Positions 48,731 through 60,579 of a DNA stretch of 64,000 nucleotides are shown here, in pieces; the stretch's first letter is position 1; each line of letters starts with the position of its first letter. Source of the DNA: Moringa oleifera (lineage: Eukaryota > Streptophyta > Magnoliopsida > Brassicales > Moringaceae). A program made the translations under genes and the position numbers. The stretch lies in contig JAJFZO010000579.1 of NCBI GenBank assembly GCA_021397835.1, forward strand, positions 2,557,001 through 2,621,000, written 5' to 3'. The notes below the pieces were generated by a model. It searched no databases and was not told the origin of the DNA. It worked only from the letters and a program-made list of their open reading frames with translations.

Positions 48731-51712
48731 ATGGCCACGGCTCCCTCTCCAGCCACCAGAGCCTCATACCACCTCAAGAAGCCATTACAACGTGTCTTTC
48801 CCAGTCATTCCGCAACCTTCTTGTTCTGTGCGTCTTGTCCTCAACGTCCATCTCTCCGTCTCCAAACGAATTCCAATGCGAGGCTGGCCCTTTGCCTCGC
48901 TGCTGCCCCTGGCTCTCCCTCCCCGCCTGATTCCGACCCGCCTCCTCATGGCCCGGTTCTGCTCTCAGGTACGGATCCTATAATTAGTATCTATATGTAT
49001 GAGTTCATCTTTCTTAGTGCAAATTTGAATTTGTTTTGTTAATTTCATTTAAGGGTCTTGTGCTGTTATTTTATTAGCTCAGTTCATGTGACCAGCATAA
49101 TCTGTAAGTTCGTTAAGTCAGTGTAGCTTTAAATACTTTCACTTATAGGTACCATTCAGAACATGATTTATTGGTTAGTAAGTACATCTAGTTGTTTGGT
49201 TTGGCTGAGTTAGTTTTATGTACATGAAGAAAGGAAAAGGAAAAGGAAAGAGAAGAAGAGAACAGTCACTTGCTAAATTTTTTTTTTTATGCCAGTTATT
49301 TGTTTCATTAAGCCCTTCGTTACAGTCTAATCATGAAATTTGAGGGCACTCTTAATTTGACTGCACCAGCTTCTTTTTGCATATGTATCAGTGATGCCCA
49401 CGTTATATTAGAAACAAGGAGTAGTGATAGCACGCAAACTTGAGAGCATTTACTTGGTGATGCTGAGTGATGGTAGTGACTGAGTGCATGCTTCACTTGA
49501 GATTTCCAACATAGTAAAGAATGAATAGTCAAGGGTGGATCCATATACATGGACTGGGTCCATATGGTTTGCATCTATCTCATAAAGGGACAAGCTTTTG
49601 CCTCAAGTTGTTGTCTAACTATCTATACTGAGATCTTGGTTCTGAGGGCTTTTCCATGGACTACAGCTGATATTGACGCAAATAGAGTATCATTTGTACT
49701 TTGAAGAACTATCAATACAATGTACAAATACAAGAGGGAGTTACAGCCTTGTGCACTAGCAGGGGAGACTTGTTCAGATTTGGACGTGGGTGTGTTGCAT
49801 CACTAAGAGGATATGGGTCTGTTTAACAATTTATATATAGTTTTTGTGCAAACTCACTGGCTTAATATCTCAGGTTCAAGGTGTGTTTGAAAACTTTGTA
49901 TTAAGTTTACCTCTCTAATCTGAGATCTTTCTAGAGATAAGGGTCCAAGTTGGCTGTTTTGCTGTGTCAGTCTACAAGGTTTACATCATGGTGGACATGT
50001 TTAAAGGAAAAAGTAATGGTTCAGAGAATCTCATAAGGAATTTGGACTTATGTCTTCGCTATTTAGCATTACTAGATATTTTGCAATTTTATTGTTAGGA
50101 AACTAATTTATGTCCGTTAACTAGTGTGGAAGATTGCTACATTGAAACAAAAGTAAGGAGGTTTAGATATCCACTCTTAATTCTACCAAATAACAAGTTC
50201 ATAAACACTAGATCTGAATGTATGCAGTTGTTAAATTAACTGGACTTATCTTCAGGACGCAGCTTTGAAATATGAATGGCCAGTTTATATAAAAGTGGAA
50301 GAGGATTATCTTTGTTATGTATGATAGAAAGACTATAGTGTTTTTGAATCGCATGGAGAATAGGAAGTCTCTTGTCAATTTGTAAAATGAAATTTGAAGT
50401 TGTAAGGTTGGACTTGAATCCTCCTTGCATACTTTGTACATCTAGCTCACGATTTGAAATTTTTGTATGTTGCTACTTGCTATTGTAGGAGCTTATAACT
50501 GTTAGAGCTCAGCAAGCTTATTGCCTAGATTATTATCTATGGATCTGTGTGATACCATTGTATCGTGGATACAACTGAATCTTGGAAAGCGATAAGTACC
50601 TCCTATCTCCTGGATTTGTTAGGTTAAATAAATCATTGAGGGCCTGGCAAATTTTTGAGAGGGTATTCCATTTTGATAAGGTTTTGGTCATATCCTTTCC
50701 AGTAGATCTCATGTTTCCTTGTTGTAGTGGTCTGCAGTAAGATTTCAGCCTAAGTGATGCAAAGAGCATGATGCAATCAACTAAGATAAACTGCTTCTCT
50801 GTACTGTCAGATCCACTCATCTTTAAATGAAGCATAACTAAACATTTTGAAACTTCACCGGATCAAAAAACTAAAAATACATTTTTACTGCATATTGATA
50901 ATTAATCATTCTTTCCTGTGGGTTTTGTGATACTGTACTGGTATATAGGACGACCTATAGATCAGTAAAATTCAGTTTCAGTTATATCATTTTAAGTGTG
51001 AGTGATACGTTATGTAGTTTATCAGTTCTTGAACTGAAATTGCATGGATTTTTATGTGGTAGATGCACCTTGCACCTGACATTCTATATGCAAAAGTAAT
51101 GATGATTGATGATTTTGTCATTTGATTTGAGGATGCTCAATTGGCAACAGATTTTACTTGCTCTGCTACTTTTACTTCTTATGGTCAAAAGTAGGAAGGT
51201 CATTTTGTTGTCTTCTATAACTTGTTCTTTTCTTTTTTCCTCTCTGTGAAAATACGTTGGTTCTTTTCCTTTTCCAAGTGGCCCATTAGGTAAATAAAAA
51301 GGAGATGCTTGTAGATAGCAAAAACCATAGAGCATTCACCTGAAATAGGTTGTGTTTAAAACGATGCAGCTTGAAGTTCGTCATGCAACTTTCTATAATT
51401 TGATGATGCAGCATTGATTAGCCAGTCTAATGTCACAGAGTTTGATATTGCTTGCTAGTTAAATGCGAACTTCTATTCTTGCTTGTTTGTATTAGAATCT
51501 AAATGGTCTTATTGAATTGATCACTAGCTAGGCATTTATGGTCCTCTTATCATATCTTTCCTGGAACATGTCTTACAGGAACACTCTCTAGACTGCGGGA
51601 CCATGTTCAGATTTTCTTTGCCGTTCTTTTCTGGATGTCTCTGTTCTTCTGGTCATCTGCATGGGATGAGAGGAGTAGAGGTAAACCGAAGAAGGGCTCT
51701 CGGTTTAAATGA
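48731..51712 (+). CDS. Small probable chloroplast protein with one C-terminal membrane segment
   Basis: Exons 48731-48968 and 51579-51712, joined by a 2610-nt GT-AG intron, give 123 residues. The first about 60 residues are rich in Ala, Ser, Arg and Pro with hardly any acidic residue (MATAPSPATRASYHLKKPLQ...), typical of a chloroplast transit peptide. A Pro-rich linker follows. The second exon encodes TLSRLRDHVQ, a hydrophobic aromatic helix IFFAVLFWMSLFFWSSAW (about 91-108), and a basic tail ending KKGSRFK. I recall uncharacterised plant proteins with the same helix and the same GSRF end, but no function. The splice is supported by conserved-looking continuation and by GTACGG and TTACAG borders in phase. 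Overlapping longer frames at 48573-48983 are in the wrong frame. Predicted site, thylakoid or envelope membrane, is inference. Confidence 0.8.
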
Positions 51713-51719
51713 TGACCGA

Positions 51720-54700
51720 GAAAGCAGTTGGCCTGTATATATTTAAGACATAAAGGAAATAGTTTTAGAAATACATGAAAAATATCGAATGTTTATTACA
51801 TAGATTGTAAAATTATTTGTTTTTTCATTTCATTTTCTTATAGTCTACTACAACTGAAAAGCTCTTGATCAATTAATCTTGAAAGAAGTTCTTATTGAAA
51901 ACAATAAATTTGAGCAAGATGACTGTTTTGTATTCATGGTAGGATTATATTATTAGTTTGGCTTTAAATAAGATAGAAGTGCATTAATGTTGGTTCCTCA
52001 AAATGGCTTATCTACCACCCATTGTCCTTTTTCCTGTACTGGCCCTGTGCTTGTAGGATCATGATGTTCCATGCTGGAGATTTATATGGTGCAGTTCACC
52101 TGTATGCCAATGGGTCATCTGGATTTTCGAAAATATAATCTTTGTAGAAGTTAATTTGCTGATATGACCCTGTACCCTCATAAGCTGCTGTCACCTTTCT
52201 ACAGCTATTCTGTTATTCATTCATCATTTGTAATATAGTTAATATTTTTTGTTATTGCATCATTAGGGAGATATTAGAATAATGTTAGAACGTCTTCATG
52301 ATGTAGGACAGCTAGGGAAATGAGAAATTATGGTTCTTTGAGACATTAAGGCTTGAGACAATTTTGATTTTCGAGGGAGAATGGAGAATGAAGACAAAAG
52401 AAGAAGAAAAGAATAGGAAACAAGGCCTTAAACAACAAAGATTTTGGATCTTAAATATTTTGAATGCTCTAGTGATGAAAAAAAAAGAATAGAAGTATTT
52501 ATAGCCACCTGTCTTAATGGAAATAGGAAATTTGAAGCACTAATGAGAAAATAATCGGTAGACATAGGAGATTTAAAGCCTTAAATGAGAACTAAACATA
52601 TAGAACTTATGGTTCTTAAACAAGTTGCGCAGCAACAGGAAGTACATCTTTTTCCTCATTTCAGAATTTATCTCTGGAATAGGCTTTTCTAAGATCTTTA
52701 AGAGGCCCTTCATTGCTTCTGTTCATTAAAGAATTCTCACCATGTAGAAGCTGTTGTATTTTTAACTGATCAATGTGCTGCATGATGCTTGGTTCGGATA
52801 GAACCAAGGGATTGCCAGTAGCCGTTTAGCCTGTTTTTGTCCTCCCGCATTCCCAAGTGACACAGCCAGTTTTATTTCCCCAATAAAGCACTAAGTTTTT
52901 GCCTCCTCTCTTGGCCTGGAGTCGAGGCTATTTCCTCAAGTAGAAAATGATAAATTGAGTATGCTCATCCCATTTAGGTATAGAGTGAAATGCCAAATGT
53001 CTTCCAGCTGGATGATAATAGCCCAAACCGGATGCGTAGGTGCTATTAATTGAGAGGATCTCTGAGATATCATAGGTCTGGGACCTTATGGCAACAAAGG
53101 CATAGGATCTAAGTTGATCATAGGCTCTCAATCAGACAATCTGTCTACTGAGTTTTAAATACTTGCACTCTAGCATCTTAATGGTTCTATGATAATGAGG
53201 TGGTAGGTGGCTTAAATTTGTTCAATTGAAGCATGCCAAGGTTTTGCTTAAAAGATATCACTGGTTGATACCTCCCACTCTCCTCTAGCAGTCTGCAGAG
53301 TGGAGGCTGCTCGAGTTTCCTCATCTTTGCTGATCAGCTTTCCCCACTTCAACCGAATGGGCTTATAAGAATTTAGCTTCCAGAACAGCAAGTTATTGTT
53401 AGCTTTCTATTGTTGCATGAGACCATAAGAATCTATGGCCAGATAGAAGTGTATATTTTTGTTTTGGTCAGCAAAAGGTAAGAAAGAGATGCTTTTGGTG
53501 GTGATGCAGATCTGATCAAAACATCATTAAAAGAGTTATGGACCATACATGGCTTTTAAGGAGATTGGTTGTTAACTTTGATCCCATCTCTCTACTTACT
53601 CTCTGGTATCTTACACAGTCCAGGTATCATATGCATTTGACTTTGAAGTTTGAATACAGTGTTGTTAGAGACTTGGCTCGTTTTTGCCACTCAACCCAAG
53701 CCTTTGCTCAGAATTGCATATCTCTTTGTGAGAACTGAAGCAGAGAATTGAATGCAGAAGATGGGTCAGATGAGGGTTTCTAATGCCATCATGGGGAACA
53801 CAAAGTTAAGGAGAATTTTGTTCATAGTTTTGGCGATATTGGCTGTCATTAGTTCTTATCATGAAAACCCTTTTTGAAACTGTGCTTGCTGAAGATAAGA
53901 GGTGGAATTGGGTGTGAATCCCTTTGGATGATAGTGCCATAGATTTGACAGTGAATAGATTAATATGAGATGGACTTAGTAGCACTGTTATTTGTTTCAT
54001 AGCAGAACTAAGAAGTTGATGCATCATCTTTTATCATGGTATCCTGTCATTTTGCACTGATAAAACCAGAAAATGACACAAAGATGTTCTCTATTTATGA
54101 TTTGAATAAAGCCTTTATATCCCTGAAGGCAAAATAGACATTGAGGAGTCCAGCAGTACAGATTCCTGCTCTAATTTTTGGGGACAATCTTTATAAATTA
54201 AAAATAAAAAAATAAATTTTTTGATAATAATTATAATTTGAATTTTCTGTAATTTAAATACAAATACTGCAACAAGAGTCTTCTGAGTGGTTCAACATGA
54301 AATTTTTTAAAATTTCCAGCCTTTTTTAAAAATAAAAATAAAAAAATAGTAAAAAAAATCATTTCCTTTCCTAATAATGAACAGTACCAAATACAATTAA
54401 TGTCATATCATAACTTGGAAAGCTTACATCGTCCAAATAGAAACACATGTATTGTCACAGAAAGGACAAAGCGAAGGCGACAATCAGGTCATCAGTGGCA
54501 GTTCCAGAAGGCGATTTTAGGACCGTCCATGTGAGTTTATGGTAAAATTGAATAGAAATTATCATTATTTAATTTGAATTATTTATTAAACTATTAATTA
54601 AATCAACGAGAAGATCATCAAACATTGTTATTATGTGTCATCAATAACAATTTGTTGAAAAATAAATCATCTTTAATCTTACACTTTAAAATATTACATG

Positions 54701-55400
54701 ATCTTTCATATATTTTAGGTTTTTATGTTTATAATATATATTTTTTAATGTTTCTAACATATTTGCAAAACAATTAAATAGTATAATGGTTGAAAAGAAA
54801 AATTATAATTTTAAACTCGTAAATTAATAAATAAAAATTACAAATTTGCATTGATTTCTAAAATAACTTTGTTATTGTAATTTAATTTTGAAAATATTTT
54901 AAATATCCATCTTCTGTAGTTTTATTCGTGAACGGTGCATGGTAAAACACGTGCACTTGTCACCATCGTTGTATCACTACTTAAATGGACGGCTCAGATT
55001 TGATTAGTTTGCAGTTCCTGTAGACTCCTATAAGATCCCATGTAGCGCTCTGTAATTGCACATTTCGTCTCCTTCCTCCTTACTCTGTCTTTTTCTCTCT
55101 CCCAACAGTGATTCCGAAGCACGCTTCCTCTGGACTTTTTAGAAACCCTTTCTCCCTTCCGGTTTTCCTTCGCTCTCAGAATTAGATGAAACCCTTCTCA
55201 TTGCGTTCACGAGACGTGACTTAATCATAAAAATCTATTCTCCTCTGTAAAAGGACACGTGAAAAGGTACTTCTGTCTCTTGACTTTTCTCTCAAAGCCA
55301 TCGTCTTCTCTCTAATAATGCTTGTACTCTCTCTGGAAAATATCTCCAAGGTTCTCTGTTTTTTCTATTCTCTGCAACTTTCTCTGTATATAGAAAAAAA
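51720..55400. other. Intergenic region, unidentified balanced-composition DNA then AT-rich DNA
   Basis: 52000-54180 has the composition of transcribed or transposon-derived DNA but only short frames on both strands (for example minus 52928-53131 and 53806-54027), none of which I recognise. 54190-54910 is A/T-rich. 54920-55412 is likely promoter and leader of the TPR gene, with CACGTG at 54948-54953 and 55256-55261 and pyrimidine-rich leader sequence near 55070-55110. Confidence 0.5.
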
Positions 55401-55412
55401 TCATAAAAGAAG

Positions 55413-56632
55413 ATGGTGTTAAGAAGCTTGTCGACACTGATCTCGAAGTCATGGCTGCCTCAGTACTGCGGCAAGGACCACTCACCAGAGCCAGAGTTTC
55501 AGGTTCTCCAGAGAACCAGATCAATCTCTTTGTCAAGTTCTTTTCACTCCCCACCACCATCCTCAGATGCCTTAACAGAAAAGCTGACAGGCCGAGCATC
55601 ACAATCCAACGTCAGTAAAGACACACCAAATCCCAGTAAGAACAACAAGAAGAAGACGGTGGCACCGCCTCACTCAGTGAACGAACAGCCAAGCAAAATA
55701 GCTGATCGAGAAAAAGAAGAAAAATCCACTTCCCTTTCATCGTTGTTGTCAGTTGAAACACTGTTTTCAAGTTCTGGGTTGGGAGAGAAAGTAATAAATG
55801 GTGGTGATGCGAGCGCCAGAGTGCAGGCACTGTCGTCGGCTGGTGGGGTGGCTCGCCATGGTGATGGAGGAGTTGGTGGCGGTGGGTCAGGGTGCTCTGT
55901 GGGCCGAGATCACGGGCTTGATCGTACTGAGGCATATTATCAGAAAATGATTGCAGCAGACCCTCAAAATGCAGTTTTGCTTGGAAATTATGCCAAGTTC
56001 TTGAAAGAGGTAGCTGAGAAATAGTAACTTGCAATTTATAAAATTGTTTGATGAAACGTTCTTTCATTTCCAGTTTCTGGTTCGATGAAACTTTGCTGAT
56101 CATTTCTTTTTCATTTATGAATAGGTAAGAGGCGATTTTGGCAGAGCAGAGGAGTATTGTGGAAGAGCAATCTTAGCAAATCCAAGCGATGGGAACATAT
56201 TGTCACTCTATGCTGATCTACTTTGGCAAAACCAAAAGGATGCTCAGAGAGCTGAGACTTACTTCCATCAAGCTGTGAAAACTGCCCCTCATGATTGGTA
56301 AGCATCCCAAGCTCCTACTTAATTAGATTTGGAAGTTAAATCTATTTGAATTTGGATTTTGATCCAGTTTGTGAAGTGGGTCTTCTTCCCTATGGCCTTG
56401 TTTGCTTCCATGAACATGAATTCTTCTGCTGAAACTAATGTGTAAAGTCCTCTCAATGTGCAGCTATGTCCTAGCTTCATATGCTAGATTCCTTTGGGAT
56501 GTTGAAGAAGAACCGGAAGAAAATGGGGAAGAAGAAGCAGCAACAGCAGATAATGATAAGAGCACACATGAAACTCACCAAAGTCATCCACCTCCCACCA
56601 TCTTCCATGGAGCTCCTCATCATCCTCCATAA
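55413..56632 (+). CDS. TPR-like superfamily protein
   Basis: Exons 55413-56009, 56125-56297 and 56464-56632 give 312 residues. The first 160 residues are low-complexity: a basic start [20 protein letters not shown], Ser-rich and Lys-rich stretches, and a Gly-rich block (about 149-160). From about residue 169 come tetratricopeptide-like helices: [20 protein letters not shown], then across intron 1 [20 protein letters not shown] and [18 protein letters not shown], then across intron 2 [17 protein letters not shown]. The spacing and A-x-x-Y/F residues fit half-a-TPR-type plant proteins. The end is acidic, then His/Pro-rich (ends HGAPHHPP). Intron borders are GTAGCT..ATAG, GTAAGC..GCAG, all in frame. 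TPR folds mediate protein binding; the partner is unknown. The stop is 226 bp from the stop of the convergent receptor-kinase gene, so 3' UTRs may overlap. Confidence 0.87.
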
Positions 56633-56858
56633 CTGCAGCTTCTTAGGCTTTCTATACATATATATACCTATCGATATGCGTGCGTATATGTACATATAAT
56701 AGTTAAACATTACCGATGACATGTAAACATATGAGTGAGTTATATATCAGCTGATATAAATCGTAAATCTTAGCAATGCAATTTGCAATGCTGTTTGATA
56801 CTACGGGCACTGGTTTACTATCAATTGCTATTGTATCTAAGCTTTACATGTTCCACCG

Positions 56859-59291
56859 TCACCTGGGGCCAGACAATTGAATGTCTGATGAAATTGTGAT
56901 GCTATTGTGATCAGTTAGCCCCACAGAAGAGCTCTCTTCGCTTCTCCATTCTATGAAACTGGAGTAACCCCGGAAACCAGACAGGGAAATAGTTGGGGGC
57001 TGAGGGACATCGCAGAGACCTTCAAGCATTTGGACTACTTTAGTCATTGGAGGTCTCATTCGCATCTCATCTTGAATACACCATAGACCAACTTTGATCG
57101 CAGTCAGAACCCTTTCGTCACATTCATTCGCATTCAGCTTTCTGTCCAGGATTTCGTTGATTCGCCCCTCTTCCAGCATCCTGAACGCATAAGAAGGAAA
57201 ATGGGCTTTCTCTGAACTTTCCCCTGGATCATAACTCTTTCTACCTCCAATGATCTCAAGCAAGACCATTCCGTAGCTGTATACATCAGTCTTCTCTGAT
57301 ATAGGGTTGCGTGTGATCCATTCAGGCGCAAGGTACCCTCTTGTGCCTCGCAGCGTTGTGTACACCAGGCTCTCTTCTCGATTCATAAGCTTAGCTAAAC
57401 CGAAATCTGAAACTTTGGCAGTGAAGTTATCATCAAGAAGAACATTTTCAGGCTTTATGTCACAGTGAACAATCTTGAATTCACACTCCTCATGGAGATA
57501 AGCCAATCCCTTTGCTGTACCTAATGCAATGTTGAATCTTGTATCCCAATCAAGTGAGTCGCTTGCTTGATTGTTCTTGAAGATCCATTTATCCAGAGAC
57601 CCTTTTCCCATAAATTCATAAACTAGAAGCCGGTGAAGCCCCTCAGCGCAGAAACCTTTGAGCTTGACCAGATGGACATGGTGGATACTGCCAATTGTTC
57701 TGACTTCAGATCTGAACTCTTTCATTCCCTGCCTGATGCCCTCCAGTTTTTTCACAGCCAATTTGGTACCATTCAGGAGCTGGCCTAGATAAACCGAGCC
57801 AAACCCTCCTTGGCCAATCTTCGTAGAGAAATTCTTTGTTGCCTCACACAGCTCGTTATAACTGTATCGAACAGGCATCCCTGAGAAACTATCCAAGAAA
57901 GTATCGTCTTCCAGGTTTTCTCCAGTAAATTCAGGTAGTCTCTTCCTTTTCCTGTAGTACCAGATGCCAACATAAACCAGACCAGCAACTATCACAACGG
58001 TTGCAAGAACTATGATCCCAACAAACAGGGCATGGATCTTCTCTTTTCCACTCTCTTCATTACTTGAGATCTTCACATAAGAAAAGTAACCATTGGAACC
58101 CTCCTGAGAGCGCAGCAAGTTCCCTGTCTGTTCAAACATAAAGCACCTCCCTGTACTGTTATCATAGAACAACACAAGACAAGAGCAGTTCCTTAGACAA
58201 GCTTCTTGGCAGGCATCAAGACTTGGTTTCATATAAGGTGTGACAAACTTTAGAGCAAAATAATCAAGGTTCTCGCTAATGAGAAACAGCTTAATTGAGG
58301 CCCTGGAGCTCTTACAGGCTGGGGCAACAGGAGGTCTGCAATCAAATGGCTTAAGATAAGGAGGGCATTGACACCGGCCACTGGCATAACACACATCATA
58401 TGGGTTACCACAAGACTCAGGAAGACTGCAAGGAGATTGCGGTATCTTGATTGCCTCAGGATTAGGCTCAGAGTCAGGCACACTTCCCCTCTGTAGACTA
58501 AAGAACTCAATTGCTCCTTTCTGGCCTAAATAAGCAGCCCATGTGATATTTGGATCAGGATCCTTGGAGAAGACAAACTGGCAAATCAAGAACTTATTTC
58601 GATCATAGAAGTTCCAGGAATTAGACACCAGAGAAGATGAGTGAACCCTGCCACTTGCAGTGCAGTTGGTCTTGCGGTTTTCATTTGCCAAGGACCAATA
58701 GATTTGGGGAGTCCGGTATCCTACACGCAACACCAAATCCCCAGACTTGAATTCAAGATCAAAAATCAAGTTTCCCTTGGGAAAACTTTTGAGTTTCATT
58801 CCTTCAGAGAACTCCTGGCCAGACAATAGAGTATCTGTAGGATGGCTAAAGCTCTGCCAAAGAATCCTCCTGTTCTCCCCAAGCACCACCAAGTTGCCCG
58901 AGTCCTGCAATTCCATGGCTGCAACTCTTTTTCCTTCTGTTTCCGTGGCCCAAACAATGTCATCCCCTCTTTTTAAGTAAGCATTCCCAGTTTTATTAAA
59001 CACAAACTCATCGGATTTATCAACCAGTCGGCCTCTATTAGCAGTCCAAACTACTTTTCCACTTTGATTGTGGATGACAACCAGTACACGAGTGTTGATA
59101 TTCAAGCCAGTGATAAATCCAAAACGAAAGGCCAAGTTCCTGGATACCAAGAACCAGCCTTTCTCTTCCACCAAATCCATCCAAGATGCCTGAAATCCAG
59201 GGTATATCTGGCTACTATATTGAGAGCCAGCAAGACAGGTTTTCAACACAACAAGGTAAAAATACAAGATTGTGAACTGGAACAAGCCCAT
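56859..59291 (-). CDS. G-type lectin S-receptor-like serine/threonine-protein kinase, SD2-5 type
   Basis: A single uninterrupted 810-codon frame. Signal peptide about 1-22 (FTILYFYLVVLKTCLAG). A B-lectin (bulb-type) domain (about 45-160) contains VWTANRG and LQDSGNLVV. An EGF/S-locus-like Cys-rich stretch (about 288-318) and a PAN/apple-like Cys cluster (about 326-405, CQEACLRNCSCLVLFYD) follow. One transmembrane helix lies at about 420-446. The kinase domain (about 490-760) has the glycine loop GQGGFG (493-498), catalytic Lys514 in LAVKK, HCDIKPEN with Asp611, DFG at 629-631 and APE at 655-657. The residue before the catalytic Asp is Cys610, so this is a non-RD kinase, as in the SD2-5 group. 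Such plasma-membrane kinases are linked to defence and recognition; ligand unknown. Length and lack of introns match the subfamily. The first Met precedes a good signal peptide, so I keep it. Confidence 0.95.
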   Translation of the reverse strand: MGLFQFTILYFYLVVLKTCLAGSQYSSQIYPGFQASWMDLVEEKGWFLVSRNLAFRFGFITGLNINTRVLVVIHNQSGKVVWTANRGRLVDKSDEFVFNKTGNAYLKRGDDIVWATETEGKRVAAMELQDSGNLVVLGENRRILWQSFSHPTDTLLSGQEFSEGMKLKSFPKGNLIFDLEFKSGDLVLRVGYRTPQIYWSLANENRKTNCTASGRVHSSSLVSNSWNFYDRNKFLICQFVFSKDPDPNITWAAYLGQKGAIEFFSLQRGSVPDSEPNPEAIKIPQSPCSLPESCGNPYDVCYASGRCQCPPYLKPFDCRPPVAPACKSSRASIKLFLISENLDYFALKFVTPYMKPSLDACQEACLRNCSCLVLFYDNSTGRCFMFEQTGNLLRSQEGSNGYFSYVKISSNEESGKEKIHALFVGIIVLATVVIVAGLVYVGIWYYRKRKRLPEFTGENLEDDTFLDSFSGMPVRYSYNELCEATKNFSTKIGQGGFGSVYLGQLLNGTKLAVKKLEGIRQGMKEFRSEVRTIGSIHHVHLVKLKGFCAEGLHRLLVYEFMGKGSLDKWIFKNNQASDSLDWDTRFNIALGTAKGLAYLHEECEFKIVHCDIKPENVLLDDNFTAKVSDFGLAKLMNREESLVYTTLRGTRGYLAPEWITRNPISEKTDVYSYGMVLLEIIGGRKSYDPGESSEKAHFPSYAFRMLEEGRINEILDRKLNANECDERVLTAIKVGLWCIQDEMRMRPPMTKVVQMLEGLCDVPQPPTISLSGFRGYSSFIEWRSEESSSVGLTDHNSITISSDIQLSGPR

Positions 59292-60500
59292 AACTTTTGT
59301 GACTACACCAGTTCACTTATCGTTTCCGAAGCCGAATGCTCCCAAAAACTCAAGACAAAGAGTTATACCCACTAAAACTTGCAGGATTTTGTTTGAGATA
59401 AAACAAAAATCGGAGAACTGACTTATACAATATTCCTTTCAGTCTGGCTTTACAGTGAATAGATTGTTGTGTAACAGAGGTAAATGTTCACAGAAGGCTA
59501 CAATAGGAAACATTCATTTCACACACTGGAAAACGGCAAGAAATTTTGAAAGTGAAGAGAAATTGCTTCAGAAAAGCCTGCTTTATGATAATTATAGTAG
59601 GGTAGGAAAGAATAACTGGGGAAATCTTTCACGCTGATGAAGCAGGGAACAGAACAATGAATTGCTCTAATAAACTGGGATTTGATACAATCTTAGGTGA
59701 TAATTCATGGGTTTTCTTGCAGTACAGGAAAGTTCTTCCTCTTGGTAAACAACAAACAGTGAATATTGGTAAGAAAACAATTCGTCCACACAGAAGATGA
59801 GAAAAGATGATCTAAACAAGGGTGAGCCATATGAGAGATAACCAGAAGGGTAATAGGATGACAGACCCCATTTCTCGATTTCCGTTACAGGAGCAAACGA
59901 AATTGCAGAGATGCGTCGTCTCTTGGATTTTACTTGATCTCGTAACACAAGCAAGATGATCTACTACTGTTCCTCTCTGATGGTAAAGAGACAGAGGGAA
60001 AAGAGTTCAGACAAACAAAGTCGTGTAAACCCGCTCCCTTTGAAAACATGTAATACTGATTGTCTTGCAACTGTGTTTCAAAGGTACCCTCTTTTCAAAG
60101 CTCCATGAAACTTAAACCCTAAGCCTGAATACACGTAGAACTCCTGTTGACTTACAATTAAACTGTTACACAGGTAGAGTCTCGTCGATGATGCTGTCAT
60201 CATGAAAAGTTAGAAGGAATGATTGTTAGAAACTCATGCAGAAGAATTTTCGTCGAGCAATCTTTTTCGTTTTTTTGGCACCCGTTCGTTCTTTCTCTCA
60301 TTTATTACAGTCAAGAGCTTCTAATATACCATGGGGCCTTCACGTACAGACAGACAGCTTTATTGTATGCTTCATCCTGTGTTCAAAGAGGATCTGGACA
60401 GCACAATTCTATAAATGGGAAGAGCTGACCCAAGACTTCAAAATTCACCACTAAGGACATTTTATAATTGAGATCATTGAATTGCTTGAAAATCACTATA
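59292..60500. other. Upstream region of the receptor kinase gene
   Basis: Ordinary-composition DNA without a recognisable coding exon; short frames on both strands look accidental. It should hold the 5' leader (possibly with a leader intron) and promoter of the minus-strand kinase. Confidence 0.5.
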
Positions 60501-60513
60501 ATATCAAAACAAA

Positions 60514-60516
<3 letters not shown>

Positions 60517-60572
<56 letters not shown>
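60517..60572. repeat. Compound (CA)n(TA)n microsatellite
   Basis: About 19 CA units (60517-60554) followed directly by about 9 TA units (60555-60572). Confidence 0.95.
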
Positions 60573-60579
60573 AGATGAT

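Noticed and set aside
48573..48983. 136-codon plus frame overlapping the plastid protein first exon
   Set aside because: The frame starting at 48731 has a transit-peptide composition and splices in phase to a conserved-looking second exon; the longer frame does not.
52928..53131. Minus-strand frame that looked briefly like a retroelement piece
   Set aside because: No catalytic or zinc-knuckle motif could be found on either side, so no transposon call is made.
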